Notes: generated from the sequence alone by a model not told the origin. 64,000 bases of DNA from Liolophura sinensis (GCF_032854445.1 NC_088300.1:45174984-45238983); one strand, 5' to 3'; shown: positions 13,401 through 23,024, numbered from the stretch's first letter. Made by a program: numbers and translations.

Positions 13401-14596
13401 CATATCTGGCTACATATGTACCACAAAATAAAAAATCCTTTTTTTTAAGCGTAAACATTCCGTTTTACTGAGTCACACCTTAAAGTTGGAAGGAATCAAC
13501 CTGATATGAGTCTAGAGCAAACCAATTGTATTATTAAAACAGTCCTGCAAGAAAGTTTCTCAGGGGAGAAAACTAAATTAGTCTGTGGCAATTATCTCCC
13601 TTTATTTCACTATGACCGTATCCCAGTATACAGTTCAATAGAGTTGGTGAACACAATAATAGCATGTAGTTGTGCAATGTTTAATTTTATTCGGTTGCAT
13701 TTATTAAGCATTTTTTCAAGCACTGAGCCACACCATGGTAATCAATTTTTGAAATTTGCACCAGATCCTTTTGTTTATTGCTTCTTGGCTCTTGCAGTGA
13801 TTGGCTGTCACCAGCTGATAGGTTTTGTTATTCTTCCATTATCGGTACTTTGAGTTCTGCACCAGTAAGAATATCACAGCATGATGTACAGTATGGTGTG
13901 ATATGTTTTATCGACTCATCGAATTTGACCAGTTCAGTGAAAAAGAGTCCAGTTTTATATTAAGCCAATATTCACACATAGTGCAAGTTGTCACAATGTC
14001 AACCGGAACTTCATAGCTGAAATAGTCCTTTGATGAGTTGATATACAATAAATCTCACTGTTCGAGTGTAGTTTTAGTTGTGAAGCTGCTCTCATGTTAC
14101 AAATGATGTGCAAACTATGCCAACAAAGCGGCTTGCTTCATGGAGCCAGTCAAAATAATGTTAGAATGCATCTAGGAAGAACATGGTAAATAATGTGTAC
14201 AAATTTTTAATACTGCTACATGTGTATTGAATTGTAGGATTTCAGTGATGGAAATGTGTCATTTGTACATTTATCCAATAAAACTAAAAACAAAAATAAT
14301 TGAGATTATCTTTGAGCAGATTGCCTTATAATAAGACAGGTTGATATGTTTAACACCAGTCTGCCCTCTGTGTTTCAGTGATCCTGGTGGTAAGCTTCGC
14401 GGTGGGTTCCTCAGAGAATTTCTTCTTACTGTGTTTTGGCTGTGTGTCGATTGTGCTGATCAGTACGGCCTACCACTGGGCAATTGGGGGCAAGCTGGTG
14501 TCCATTCGGCGCTCCACTTCTAATAAGGACTTGTCCACTTCCCCTCAATCCATTAGTCCAAGCAAAGACCCGAACCAGAAAGAGCACATCAACTGA
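1386..14596 (+). CDS. TP53I11: TP53I11 homologue (p53-inducible protein 11), 5' partial, spliced
   Basis: Exons 1386-1479, 8977-9084, 9396-9495, 10462-10563 and 14379-14596 join in frame and give 206 residues ending at TGA 14594-14596. An alternative last exon lies at 11809. The first exon reads [14 protein letters not shown] then [16 protein letters not shown], which matches the soluble N-terminus of vertebrate TP53I11 (SRLKTRKILGVG, DGEVHRSK). Later exons carry [10 protein letters not shown], a central P-RLYG motif and [17 protein letters not shown], all with clear counterparts in the human protein (recalled, not aligned by software). Four hydrophobic segments are predicted, beginning near [28 protein letters not shown] and the last exon. 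The family is a small multi-pass membrane protein, induced by p53 in mammals; its molecular role is poorly known and nothing here shows p53 control in this animal. All introns are GT-AG. The start codon is missing, presumably left of the window. Confidence 0.88.
3073..3300. repeat. 18-bp tandem repeat, about 12.7 copies
   Basis: Units run GTCATTTCCATTTGATCT with variants at the CATTTGAT positions (CATATGCT, AACTTGTT). As 18 is a multiple of three, the array stays open in several frames on both strands and produces artificial six-residue repeat peptides. It lies within the long TP53I11 intron. Confidence 0.9.
3911..4056 (+). mobile_element. SINE family A, 5'-truncated copy
   Basis: It carries the body and tail of the tRNA-derived family seen throughout the window: GGTCTGCCAGC, then GGTCATGGGTTTCCCC, CATAATGCTGGCCGCCGTC, AAATATTCTTGAG and a variant of the GCGTAAAACACC tail, ending in A-rich sequence. 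The tRNA-like head is absent. Confidence 0.8.
4130..4620. repeat. Compound minisatellite, ~34-bp base unit
   Basis: Units of the type GATAATGGGATATGTACAGT followed by GCTGTGGATAGGCTG alternate with a variant containing TGTGTACATCACTGTCAATA. The ordered alternation suggests that multi-unit blocks were duplicated together. A 164-residue open frame on the minus strand across it is a repeat artefact. Confidence 0.85.
5147..5415 (+). mobile_element. SINE family B, 3'-truncated copy
   Basis: It starts with a tRNA-like head (CCATGGCCTAATGGTTAGAG, then CGGAGACCCAGAATC) and continues with a body shared with 40204-40578 and, inverted, 19490-19818: CTTTAAAATGGCACG, GGAAACAGGACTGG, GGCATGGTACTTC and CATACAACTGAAAATTTGTT. 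The 3' end breaks off where the 63-bp array starts. Confidence 0.75.
5400..5840. repeat. 63-bp tandem repeat, about 7 copies
   Basis: Each unit contains GGTAATGTTCAGTCCAACTG, GCCTAGATCATGAACCTCTA and ATTGCCTATTTTACACTGTA. Middle units are almost identical; the outer ones have diverged. It overlaps the end of the preceding SINE. Confidence 0.88.
8210..8975. repeat. 38-bp minisatellite ending on the TP53I11 acceptor at 8976
   Basis: The unit is CTCTCTAACATACAGCTCTT followed by GTGTTACAAATGTCTGTC, about 18-20 copies. Every unit holds a branch-site-like CTAAC, then ACATACAG, and then the TCTTGTGTTACA that also forms the real acceptor (TGCTCTTGTGTTACAG|CTC). Diverged relatives occur at 7500-7700. 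Confidence 0.88.
8977..9084 (+). CDS. TP53I11: TP53I11 exon: first membrane segment
   Basis: Exactly 36 codons, phase 0 at both ends: [10 protein letters not shown], then [14 protein letters not shown] and the hydrophobic [12 protein letters not shown]. Vertebrate TP53I11 has LGLRVWQF at the same place. The acceptor GTGTTACAG and donor TGG|GTGAGTC both belong to flanking tandem repeats. Confidence 0.88.
9085..9232. repeat. 22-bp tandem repeat seeded at the donor site
   Basis: From the donor onward the unit GTGAGTCAAAACTGCAGTCT + GG is repeated about seven times with drift. Copies retain GTGAGTC or GTAAGTC preceded by CTGG or TTGG, so several donor-like sites lie in tandem after the true one. 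Confidence 0.82.
9396..9495 (+). CDS. TP53I11: TP53I11 exon: loop and second membrane segment
   Basis: Acceptor TTTTCCAG, donor CTTT|GTAAGT. It codes for [14 protein letters not shown], then [10 protein letters not shown] and VRLYGIAIL. ALxFPxxLY and RLYG are family motifs. It ends in phase 1 (T of TGT). Confidence 0.88.
9573..9815. repeat. 50-bp tandem repeat, five copies
   Basis: The unit starts GATGAAGGTGGTTGCATGAA and ends GGAATATGCCAGAATCAGTG. Copies are over 90% alike by eye. The array starts 78 bases after the donor of the preceding TP53I11 exon. Confidence 0.88.
10079..10118. repeat. Perfect 16-bp hairpin in a TP53I11 intron
   Basis: Left arm TTGGTATCACTGCCTA (10079-10094) and right arm TAGGCAGTGATACCAA (10103-10118) are exact reverse complements around an 8-base loop. 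It is too short for a typical miRNA precursor unless flanks add pairing. Function unknown. Confidence 0.85.
10462..10563 (+). CDS. TP53I11: TP53I11 exon: third membrane segment
   Basis: Acceptor TTCTGTTGCAG, donor TTCA|GTGAGT. It codes for [20 protein letters not shown] and [13 protein letters not shown], matching ISLIMWNALYTAEKVIIR and YFGVQF of the human protein. It ends in phase 1 on an A, which pairs with TG at the start of both candidate next exons to make ATG (Met). Confidence 0.88.
11652..11673 (+). promoter_or_regulatory. G-run cluster upstream of the alternative TP53I11 exon
   Basis: GGGAAGGGAGGTGGGGGGAGGG contains four G-runs of three or more with short loops, fitting an RNA or DNA quadruplex. 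It lies about 135-155 bases before the weak acceptor at 11808. Intronic G-runs often affect exon choice; that role is an inference here. Confidence 0.4.
11809..12020 (+). CDS. TP53I11: TP53I11 alternative last exon (isoform b)
   Basis: After acceptor GTCGTTCCAG the exon starts TG, the same phase as 14379. Read in that frame it gives [35 protein letters not shown] and [16 protein letters not shown]. The stretch [13 protein letters not shown] resembles SRLLFVVISIYYY of human TP53I11, with a basic tail after it, so it looks like a second version of the last membrane segment. The frame either runs to TGA 12018-12020 (204 residues in all from 1386) or splices at CAG|GTAGAT (11960). If spliced to 14379 the next codon is TGA, so the two exons are not compatible in one long product. 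The polypyrimidine tract is weak, fitting regulated use. Confidence 0.68.
12540..13195. repeat. 33-bp minisatellite (12808-13195) with a degenerate 5' zone
   Basis: Core unit TTGGCTGAGAAAGGTAACTG + TCATTGCTTACCA, about 12 copies. The earlier part (12540-12800) shows looser units with GTGGCTAAGAAGTGTGCC. As 33 is divisible by three it stays open as an 11-residue repeat in two plus-strand frames. It lies between the two alternative TP53I11 last exons. Confidence 0.85.
14277..14282 (+). terminator. Candidate poly(A) signal for the 11809 isoform
   Basis: AATAAA in TTATCCAATAAAACTAAA, about 95 bases before the 14379 exon. If the 11809 exon is terminal, its transcript could end here, about 2.26 kb after its stop. 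This is positional inference only. Confidence 0.3.
14379..14596 (+). CDS. TP53I11: TP53I11 last exon (isoform a)
   Basis: Strong acceptor CTGTGTTTCAG. With the preceding A it reads [34 protein letters not shown] and [11 protein letters not shown], then a polar Ser/Pro tail ending QKEHIN and [15 protein letters not shown] fits the last hydrophobic segment of the family, but the tail is longer than the short basic end of the human protein. Confidence 0.82.
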
Positions 14597-14881
14597 ACGC
14601 CTGCAGTCCCTCACCTTACATGTTCACCCCATACCTCCCCCTGCCCAGTCATCTTTACCCGGTTGCAGCAGTGTGTTATGATAATCACAAGACTGTACTC
14701 AACATAGTCTGAAGCAGTCTACTCCAGGAACATTGTAAAATTGAAAAAAAGTATTGCCATGGATACAACATAAAGAGATACATTTTCAGTGTTTTCTTGT
14801 AAACTGATCAAGAGAAGAGCTTTTTTTTTTAAGTAGCTGTGAGGAAAATGGAAACAGCACTGCCATGCCCTTGTAAATGCA

Positions 14882-14937
14882 AGTGATGACGATGATGATG
14901 ATGATGATGACGACGACGACGATGATGAAGAAGAACC
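14882..14937. repeat. GAT/GAC trinucleotide repeat
   Basis: About 17 GATGAT and GACGAC triplets in the region 3' of the TP53I11 stop, running into AGAAGAACC. Confidence 0.85.
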
Positions 14938-15261
14938 ACCATGGAGTTTGGATTTTTCTTTGTCATTGAAAATGTGAGAGCAGGTTTTGAAGTTTTGGAC
15001 GGAAAGACTGAACAGTATGAGGACAATTTTCTGATAGGATCAAAGGATAGCATCACAATAATTTCTCCAGAACCATGCTGTGACTCCTTACCCAACCACC
15101 CTGCCCTGCAAATCCTTGATAGCCAGACTAACTATGGACCTTATACAGCGGCATCACTCTTCAACTGAACCCTTGTACCCCTCCACTTTGTACTCATGAA
15201 AAAGCAGGAGGTGGAAAGAAGCTATTGTGTTTCCATTATAGAGCTATTTTGTAATGATCAT

Positions 15262-15530
15262 ATGACTACTGGATGATGGCCGAGTCTCATGAGACTACTG
15301 GACGATGGTAGAGTCTCATGTGACTAGTGGACGATGGTAGAGTCTCATGTGACTACTGGACGATGGTCAAGTCTCATGAGACTACTGGACGATGGTAGAG
15401 TCTCATGTGACTACTGGATGATGGTAGAGTCTCATGTGACTACTGGAGGATGGTCGAGTCTCATGTGACTACTGGAGGATGGTCGAGTCTCATGTGACTA
15501 CTGGATGATGGTAGAGTCTCATGTGACTTG
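15262..15530. repeat. 29-bp tandem repeat, nine copies
   Basis: The unit is GACTACTGGACGATGGTAGA + GTCTCATGT with GATGGTCGAG and GATGGTCAAG variants. It lies about 670 bases after the TP53I11 stop and is probably part of the 3' UTR if the signal at 15908 is used. Confidence 0.88.
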
Positions 15531-15647
15531 TCCCATGAGCCATGACTCACTGAACCCTGGCCTCCCACTCCTAGCATTGTGCTTAACGCTCTATCACTAT
15601 AGGCACCTACACCTACCACTTGTCCTATTTGATTGTACTGTGTTGTA

Positions 15648-15687
<40 letters not shown>

Positions 15688-15699
15688 TATATTATATAT
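15648..15699. repeat. AT dinucleotide microsatellite
   Basis: Interrupted (TA)n of about 50 bases. Probably polymorphic. Confidence 0.9.
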
Positions 15700-15907
15700 T
15701 TGTGGTTTCATTGACCATCTTTTCTATTGACGGAGCTGTTTTTGCTCTCAGTTTTAATGAAGTAAATGTTTATGTGTTACATTCCTTGGAGTTTATCAGA
15801 ATCACTCTCATAATTCTGCTCTCATTGGTACTGGGGAATGGGATGGGGCTGTCATTAAAAATGTGTTCGCTGGGCGGAACCCAACCTACCTTCCTAACAA
15901 GGGCCCC

Positions 15908-15913
15908 AATAAA
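15908..15913 (+). terminator. TP53I11: Candidate TP53I11 poly(A) signal
   Basis: AATAAA in CCCCAATAAATAAATT, about 1.3 kb after the stop, followed within 40 bases by a T12 run and TTGTTGTG. It is the first canonical signal after the stop. Later ones at about 18537 and 19014, the latter followed by TTGTGTATGGTG, would give much longer 3' UTRs through the satellite. Confidence 0.4.
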
Positions 15914-16860
15914 TAAATTTCTACTGAAATTTTGATTGAAGTTTTTTTTTTTTATCACATTGTTAATTTGTTGTGAACCTCTGTCTTTTTCATTAGCAAG
16001 AAAAAATTTGACGAAACCTACCCTTTTTTTCTGATATGATCGGGTTACGTCCAACAAAGACATAACGTTTCTAAAATGGCCCGGGGAGGATGGTCATTTT
16101 TTTCGTAGCTTACTTTGTATCTGGAATTATAGCCTATGAACAAACTACCTTTTCAGCACCAAGTTGCCATTGTCTTCTTAAAAGACATTATTATATGTTT
16201 ATACCATTCTTGTACACACAATGTGACAGTTGCAAAACATGGGTTTATGGCAATAGGGGAGTTTGAACTCTTTTATCCTTGAAGGCAGAAAAATTCCAAC
16301 TGTATCATGTGACCTATCAAAAATGTTAGGCAACTATTTTTGATCCTATTTACTATAACAGTGGCGCCTGTAAAAAGTGTCATAAAAAGTAATTTAGAGC
16401 AGACACATGAAAGAGAACATGAATTGAGAATCTGAAAGTTTTGTGAACTGGAGAAGAAAGAGGTGTCACTTGTGCCTGTGGAAAAAGATGAGCCAGGTGA
16501 TCAGTAAATCAATTTCAACAAAGTTACCTAACATTTTTCACCATTTTCGTTCCAACTCGAAACTCCCCTATTCCTTGCCAGTACAACAGCTGACTTCACT
16601 GAGAAAAGCAGCTATATATATATGCTGATAAACTGTATTGGTTTATATACATCAGGCCCAGGGATCACAAAGCAATCTTACACTCAGTCAAAATTTTAAA
16701 TCGCTTTAAAATTGTTATTTGTTTCATAACAAGGTCAGAATGTTGATTGGTAGCTTAAATTCTGGGTAAGTTATTGTAAAACAAATTTCAGCTGAAATAA
16801 CAGAAAGGAACGTACGACGTTTTAATAATTGCAATTTTCACTTAGCCCTAAGATCGTTTC

Positions 16861-18175
16861 GTGATCCCGGGGCCTGAGCTAAAGTGATAGTAAGTGAGAA
16901 GCATCACTCAAGCAAAGATGGTTTCATGATCCTGGGGACTGAGTGAGTGAGAAGCATCACTCAAGCAAAGATGGTTTCATGATCCTGGGTACTGAGTGAG
17001 TGAGAAGCATCACTCAAGTAAAGATGGTTTCATGATCCCGAGGCCTGAGCTAAAAGGATAGTAAGTGAGAAGCATCACTCAAGCAAAGATGGTTTCATGA
17101 TCCTGGGGACTGAGTGAGTGAGAAGCATCACTCAAGCAAAGATGGTTTCATGAACCTGGGGACTGAGTGAGTGAGAAGCATCACTCAAGTAAAGATGGTT
17201 TCATGATCCCGGGGCCTGAGCTAAAGGGGTATTAAGTGAGAAGCATCACTCAAGCAAAGATGGTTTCATGATCCTGGGGACTGAGTGAGTGAGAAGCATC
17301 ACTCAAGCAAAGATGGTTTCATGATCCTGGGTACTGAGTGAGTGAGAAGCATCACTCAAGTAAAGATGGTTTCATGATCCCGGGGCCTGAGCTAAAGGGA
17401 TATTAAGTGAGAAGCATCACTCAAGCAAAGATGGTTTCATGATCCTGGGGACTGAGTGAGTGAGAAGCATCACTCAAGTAAAGATGGTTTCATGATCCCG
17501 GGGCCTGAGCTAAAGGGATAGTAAGTGAGAAGCATCACTCAAGCAAAGATGGTTTCATGATCCTGGGGACTGAGTGAGTGAGAAGCATCACTCAAGTAAA
17601 GATGGTTTCATGATCCCGAGGCCTGAGCTAAAGGGATAGTAAGTGAGAAGCATCACTCAAGCAAAGATGGTTTCATGATCCTGGGGACTGAGTGAGTGAG
17701 AAGCATCACTCAAGTAAAGATGGTTTCATGATCCCGGGGCCTGAGCTAAAGGGATAGTGAGTGAGAAGCATCACTCAAGCAAAGATGGTTTCATGATCCT
17801 GGGGACTGAGTGAGTGAGAAGCATCACTCAAGTAAAGATGGTTTCATGATCCCGAGGCCTGAGCTAAAGGGATAGTAAGTGAGAAGCATCACTCAAGCAA
17901 AGATGGTTTCATGATCCTGGGGACTGAGTGAGTGAGAAGCATCACTCAAGCAAAGATGGTTTCATGATCCTGGGTACTGAGTGAGTGAGAAGCATCACTC
18001 AAGTAAAGATGGTTTCATGATCCTGGGGACTGAGTGAGTGAGAAGCATCATTCAAGCAAAGATGGTTTCATGATCCTGGGGACTGAGTGAGTGAGAAGCA
18101 TCACTCAAGTAAAGATGGTTTCATGATCCTGGGGTCTGAGCTAAAGGGATAGTAAGTGAGAAGCATCACTCAAAG
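16861..18175. repeat. Higher-order satellite of 53-bp and 65-bp monomers
   Basis: All monomers share GTGAGAAGCATCACTCAAG, AAAGATGGTTTCATGATCC and CTGAG. Type A (53 bp) ends GGGGACTGAGTGA; type B (65 bp) ends GGCCTGAGCTAAAGGGATAG + TAA. The order read off is A-A-B three times, then A-B about five times, then mostly A. In AB blocks the base after CAAG distinguishes position (CAAGC in A, CAAGT in B). Confidence 0.9.
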
Positions 18176-19008
18176 AAAGATCATTTCAAAAAACAAATCA
18201 CCTTTCCGACTGTGTTCTTTATGGAAAGTAGCGTGACTTTTCGACAAAACTGATTTTCTGATGTTGAAATCGATCAGCACACTGTATGTTTTACACTCAG
18301 TATATATTTTTAAGAGCCATTTATTGTGAACAGATGTGTAGTAAGAGCTAGCTCCCTATGCACCTCAGAATTTAAAGTTGCTCGCTGTAAAAAAAGCAAG
18401 TATGTCTCCGAAGCAAATGAAATCGAAGTATGGTAGATGTATGTATTTGTGTGATATTGTTAACCTTTAGCAGTACGGTGAGATGTGTAGTGAAGGTGTT
18501 TTTATTTTAGTATCCTTGATATGTATTGGATCTTTGTAATAAATCAGCACAAAGCAGCCATCACTTTTGAGATTGGAGAGCTATATGCTCGATAAGTATA
18601 AAGGCAGATGGCTTCTCTGCCCTTTAGCCTCAGCTGTGTACAACCCGCAAAGTGATCGAAAAAGAAACAGTTATGTGCTGTGTACTACACCTTTTACACG
18701 TATCAGGCAACTGCTTGTCCCAGTGTGACCACTTGGAAATGAGCAATAGATCGTCAGTAAAAGCTTATGAAATAGCGAAATCACACCAAGTTGACCTTCT
18801 CTGTGTTTGTATGATATGAACCACCTGTTAATTACAAAAGACAGCTGGATTTGTGACATTGTATTTGTGCATCCCATGTTTATATTTATTATGTATTCGT
18901 TGATGGTGAAATGTATTGGATTGCAAGACGTAAATGTTGTAAGACAAAAGGCAATATCTCTTCATTACAGTCATTGTTTATCTGTCTGTTATGTTTTCTG
19001 TATGTGTT

Positions 19009-19014
19009 GACAAA
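19009..19014 (+). terminator. Distal AATAAA with GT-rich downstream element (approximate)
   Basis: AATAAA in GACAAAATAAAAGTC near 19012, followed about 30 bases on by ATTGTGTATGGTGATTAG. By sequence it is the best-formed poly(A) site on the plus strand before 20 kb. It could end a long TP53I11 3' UTR or an unrecognised transcript. Confidence 0.3.
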
Positions 19015-19489
19015 ATAAAAGTCTAGTTTTCATGAAATTAATTGTGTATGGTGATTAGATTGAGGCATCCGTCCTTGGGTAGGTATATACTCCTGCCAAC
19101 CTCACCACCATCATATAAGTAAATAAAATTCTCGAACATTATGCACGAAATACCAAACTGATAAATAAATAAATAAATCTTTCCAGATCAAGTAGGAACA
19201 GACTTGAACTGTTTTGGGACCAATCTTGATAATATCTCTTTTGTTTAACAAGCTACTTTTTGACTCTAGGCATCAAAAGAGACGTGCCTATAACGTCTGC
19301 CAACCAAAACAGATCTTCCAGGTCAATAATCGGAAGGCTCCCAAAACAATGTTCAATACAAAACAGGAAAGGACTAAGAAAGTACTAACACAGAGAAAGA
19401 GTCAACAGTTTTCAGTGATGTTGGAAAGACACAAGGAACATTCTGACCAGCCAAAAAGTTTCTAAGGATTGTGCCAGTCTTACACACAG

Positions 19490-19818
19490 TGAGTGAATGA
19501 ATGAATGCTTGAGGTTTAACGTTGTACTTAACAATTTTTCGGTCAAGTAACAATGAGTGGCACTAGGTATGTGTACATATACAGTGTCTTGTGTAAAAAG
19601 GGATGCTGCCACTGAAGTATCATGTCAAAGACACCCGACGTTCCTTGCCCTAACCTCTCAATGCTGAGCACCAAGTGAGGCAACAACAAATACTACCTTT
19701 ATAAAATAATAAAAACATTGTATTTTACATAAGTGTTTTGTATGACCCAACCCAGGTTTGATCCATGGTCTCCCGATTTTGAGGCGGATGCTCTAACCAT
19801 CAGGCCATCAAAGCGGTC
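19490..19818 (-). mobile_element. SINE family B, full-length inverted copy
   Basis: On the minus strand it starts with a tRNA-like head (GATGGCCTGATGGTTAGAG, ATCCGCCTC, GGGAGACCATGG) and ends TTGTTAAGTACAACGTTAAA, CCTCAAGCATTCATTC. The body shares GACATGATACTTC and GTACACATAC with the other two copies. No target-site duplication is obvious. Confidence 0.75.
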
Positions 19819-21219
19819 ATATTTGCAACAGAAATTTATTTTACTGTTCACTAGGTATGGCCAGGAGAGGGTACCAAGGCAGCTATAAATGCCTATTGCA
19901 TAAAAACTGTCCCATAAATAGACCCAAGCTCAGCTGATTCGGAAAGAAGAGATTCTTAGCTATTGATAATGTACGCCATTAATCGTTGAGTTTAGTACAT
20001 TTATCTTGACCGGACGGGAGTTGATCGAAGGCAATTCAAAGCAAAGACTGCTGGAGTGCGTGATCAGGGGAGGTAATTGAGTCTGAGTCTACCCCAGTTA
20101 AACTTTAAGTGCGGCTTATTGGATCAGTTTTCTCTGAATTCTCTATGAACAGCCATTAACATCACAGTCCTGAGTTTACAGCACACAACCTGCGTGTCTA
20201 CTGTCTCATGAGATGGATGATCAGGGTATCACAGCTTTAGTCTTGTGTCATGTGGTTTACAAGACATGAGGAATTTTCCAACAAATCAGGTTGTTTTCAA
20301 ACCAAGTACGTTTGCTGACAACTGTGCCAGTGTAAAATGTAAGGGAATGTGTACATTAGGATCTGTACAGCTGGGTGTAGGGGGTTCGCATACATCAGTG
20401 GATGTGGGATTAATCCGTAAGAGTTCATTGATTCCTCAGATAATCCATTCCCATAGCAGATTAAGATTAAAGCCCAAGAACCCATTATCTCTTCATTTAT
20501 AGTTCAGTGCATCAGATTTGCGAAGTGGACAAACTTAGCAGCACAAATTTGGGATAGCCATGACATATTGTAAATTAAAGGTCTTGCTGTTAGACCCCTC
20601 ATTAAGTGAATGGTCTGTGTTAAAACATAAGATAAATTATATTGCGTTGAACAGAATTAATTTCAAATCAATGTATGTATCATAGACCAACTTGTCTGTC
20701 AGTTTACGAATGCCTTATCAAAGCAAATCCTGTTTATAGACCATTGCCTTCATTGTGATCCTTGGTATAAAATAATCCATGTGTAGACATAAAGAAGTGT
20801 AAGAACACTGGATTAGGTGTAAGTGACATTTTACGGAAATCTGAAAGTTTCAACTCACCATTATATCAGTCGCTATTGTATTTATGAAATATTCTTTGAG
20901 TACAGCATAAAACACCAATCAGATAAATAAATAAGTTGAATAAATGAGGATAAACGTTGGGGATTAGCAACTTATATCCACCAGTGCCCTATGCGTATAG
21001 ACAGAGCTAAGGCAATAGATAGTGCTAAAGATTGTGCTGCTTTAGATTGGATTTACGGGCCCACTTAGTTTCACAAAGTGCCTTGCAGAATGAACCTACC
21101 GCACTTTTGAATTCAACAATTAAATGTTGAGGCAGGTAAATGTCAGAAATTGTTGAAAATAGACCTCAACTTCAATATAATTGAACGAAATGTTGAGGAG
21201 AGTGTGAGAATGTACTTAC

Positions 21220-21317
21220 CAGGTTGTTAAGAGTTACGCCCCTTGAGTCTGTCTCGTGCACACTCTTCGAGTGCGGTGCCGGATGGACGCACGCTCATAG
21301 CGCATGGTCCCTTTATA
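21220..21317 (-). promoter_or_regulatory. Possible minus-strand TATA promoter with a noncoding first exon
   Basis: On the minus strand TATAAAGGG (TATAAA at 21317-21312) is followed, at a spacing that would place a start near 21285, by a GC-richer stretch that ends in a good donor, AACCTG|GTAAGTACA (exon end 21220). The 60-70 base stretch is CpG-rich compared with its surroundings. No coding exon of such a gene was found to the left, so it would have to lie outside the window or be unrecognised. Confidence 0.3.
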
Positions 21318-22491
21318 CGCTTACTTTACAACACTGCCACCACCAAACAAGACTGACCTCTGGAGCGTGTGCCACGCACGTCAGTTTGTTTAGGCTTAGC
21401 CTCACCACTGGTCGACGTCCGTGCGCGGAACTATAATCAACATCCTTTAATCAAATTGCTTCAGGATATCCGCTTAGATGATGTTGTGGATAGTTCAAAT
21501 AAAGCAGTCATATCACTTCATCTTCAGTTATCTGGAGTAAAGTTTAAGGTAAGTTTTTCGCGTTTTTATGGTTTCACTTTCATTAGGTGACAGGCCTAGA
21601 CGCAGTGAACCCTCTGTTAACACCATACATTATGTAAGCCCGGCATTCGTTTGTCAAAAGGTGCTGGGTTTTTTAATCTAATCAATGTAACTTGTTGGTA
21701 TAGTAGAAAGAGCTTTTTGCTGTGGCGTCATATAGAGAAATAAAGTGTACGGTATGTAAAATAAAACATTGTGTGTGCTCCAAATGAAAGGAATCACGAA
21801 CTCTTTCCACCGATACTTCATATTGTTCCCTTTTTAAATATTTGCTATCAAGAAATTCCACAAAAGTAAATTATTTTCTGATGTGGGTTTTTGAGACAGG
21901 TTTTTCACATCATTTCGACCGCCTAAAATCGTAACGTAGTTAAATCATAGTAAGGTAGTTCACCAGAGACGACATTACAGAAAATAACAATTTTCTAAAT
22001 GTTCTCCATGAAATAAGAGAAATTCTAACGAAGAAAGTGCAGCGACGTCAGATCCCACAAATAACTTTAATAAAAATGTGACAAAAATAAACGATGTGAC
22101 GATGTGGCAAATACAGTACCATTCAAAGCGCCTGGCAAAACGTAACCCCAGATAATTTCCTTTATCATTAGTAGAATTTTTGACACGGTATAAAAAAACA
22201 AAAAAACAAACAAACACACACAAGTAAAGTTACTTTGTCGAACACACACTTTCCTTTCCCTTAAAAGACTATATGCCGCATCCATTGGATATTTTACCCG
22301 TCCATACATATGTAAGGCCTGTTGGCATGCACTAGAACACCAGAACAAACGTGACTTTTTACCAGTGGCTAATAGAAAAACAATGTACCTCTCACGCTTA
22401 AAACAAGTATAGTTTTCCCACAAACATCTGTTCTCGTCAAGATTGTACATGCTATATCCAGATTGTGTTCCATCCTCACCAAACCGAAATC

Positions 22492-22592
22492 AACCCCTCC
22501 CCACCAACACCCCCCAACCCCCGCCCCCCAGTCTCCCTCCACTCCAATAATGAATTTTTTTTTTTTTGGAGGGGTGGGGTGGGGTGGGGGGA
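22492..22592. repeat. C-rich tract, T-run and G-rich tract
   Basis: A C-rich stretch (CCCCTCCCCACC, CCCCCCAACCCCC) is followed by T14 and then GGAGGGGTGGGGTGGGGTGG. The arms could pair as an imperfect hairpin, or form an i-motif and a quadruplex. Confidence 0.6.
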
Positions 22593-22810
22593 TGGCGCTA
22601 AACAAAAGTCGAAGAAATCATAAATGGAAGATGAGTGTCTATAGAATCGCTATTCGCCGTAAGCCGATACCGATTACGGTATAGAAGTACACTGCGCATT
22701 GGCCCCTTTGCTAGAATTTGCTGCGTATACAAATATGTATATGGTGCAGTCGTTATAACAGTTCATAAACAGTACTTTAAATAATAACATATAACAATAT
22801 TCTTTGCCGG

Positions 22811-23024
22811 TACACTTAAAAAAAATAATCTGTTAATTTGAACAGAAAATCTGTTGTCTGAGTGATGCTAGAATGTATTCTGCTATTGCAGCAGATTGTT
22901 CTGTTAAATATAACACACATATTCTATTAGTTTAGAATAATATGATATAATGACAGAATACATTCTAGCATCACTCAGACAAAAGATTTTCTGTTAAAAT
23001 TAACAGATGATTTTTTTTAGTGTA
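22811..23024. mobile_element. MITE family 1, copy 1, long terminal inverted repeats
   Basis: The two ends are inverted repeats of about 70 bases. They begin CACTTAAAAAAAAT or CACTAAAAAAAATC and include ACAGAAAATCT and GAGTGATGCTAGAATGTATT. The element is bounded by TA on both sides, as for Tc1/mariner-type insertions. There is no coding capacity in its 214 bases. Confidence 0.85.
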
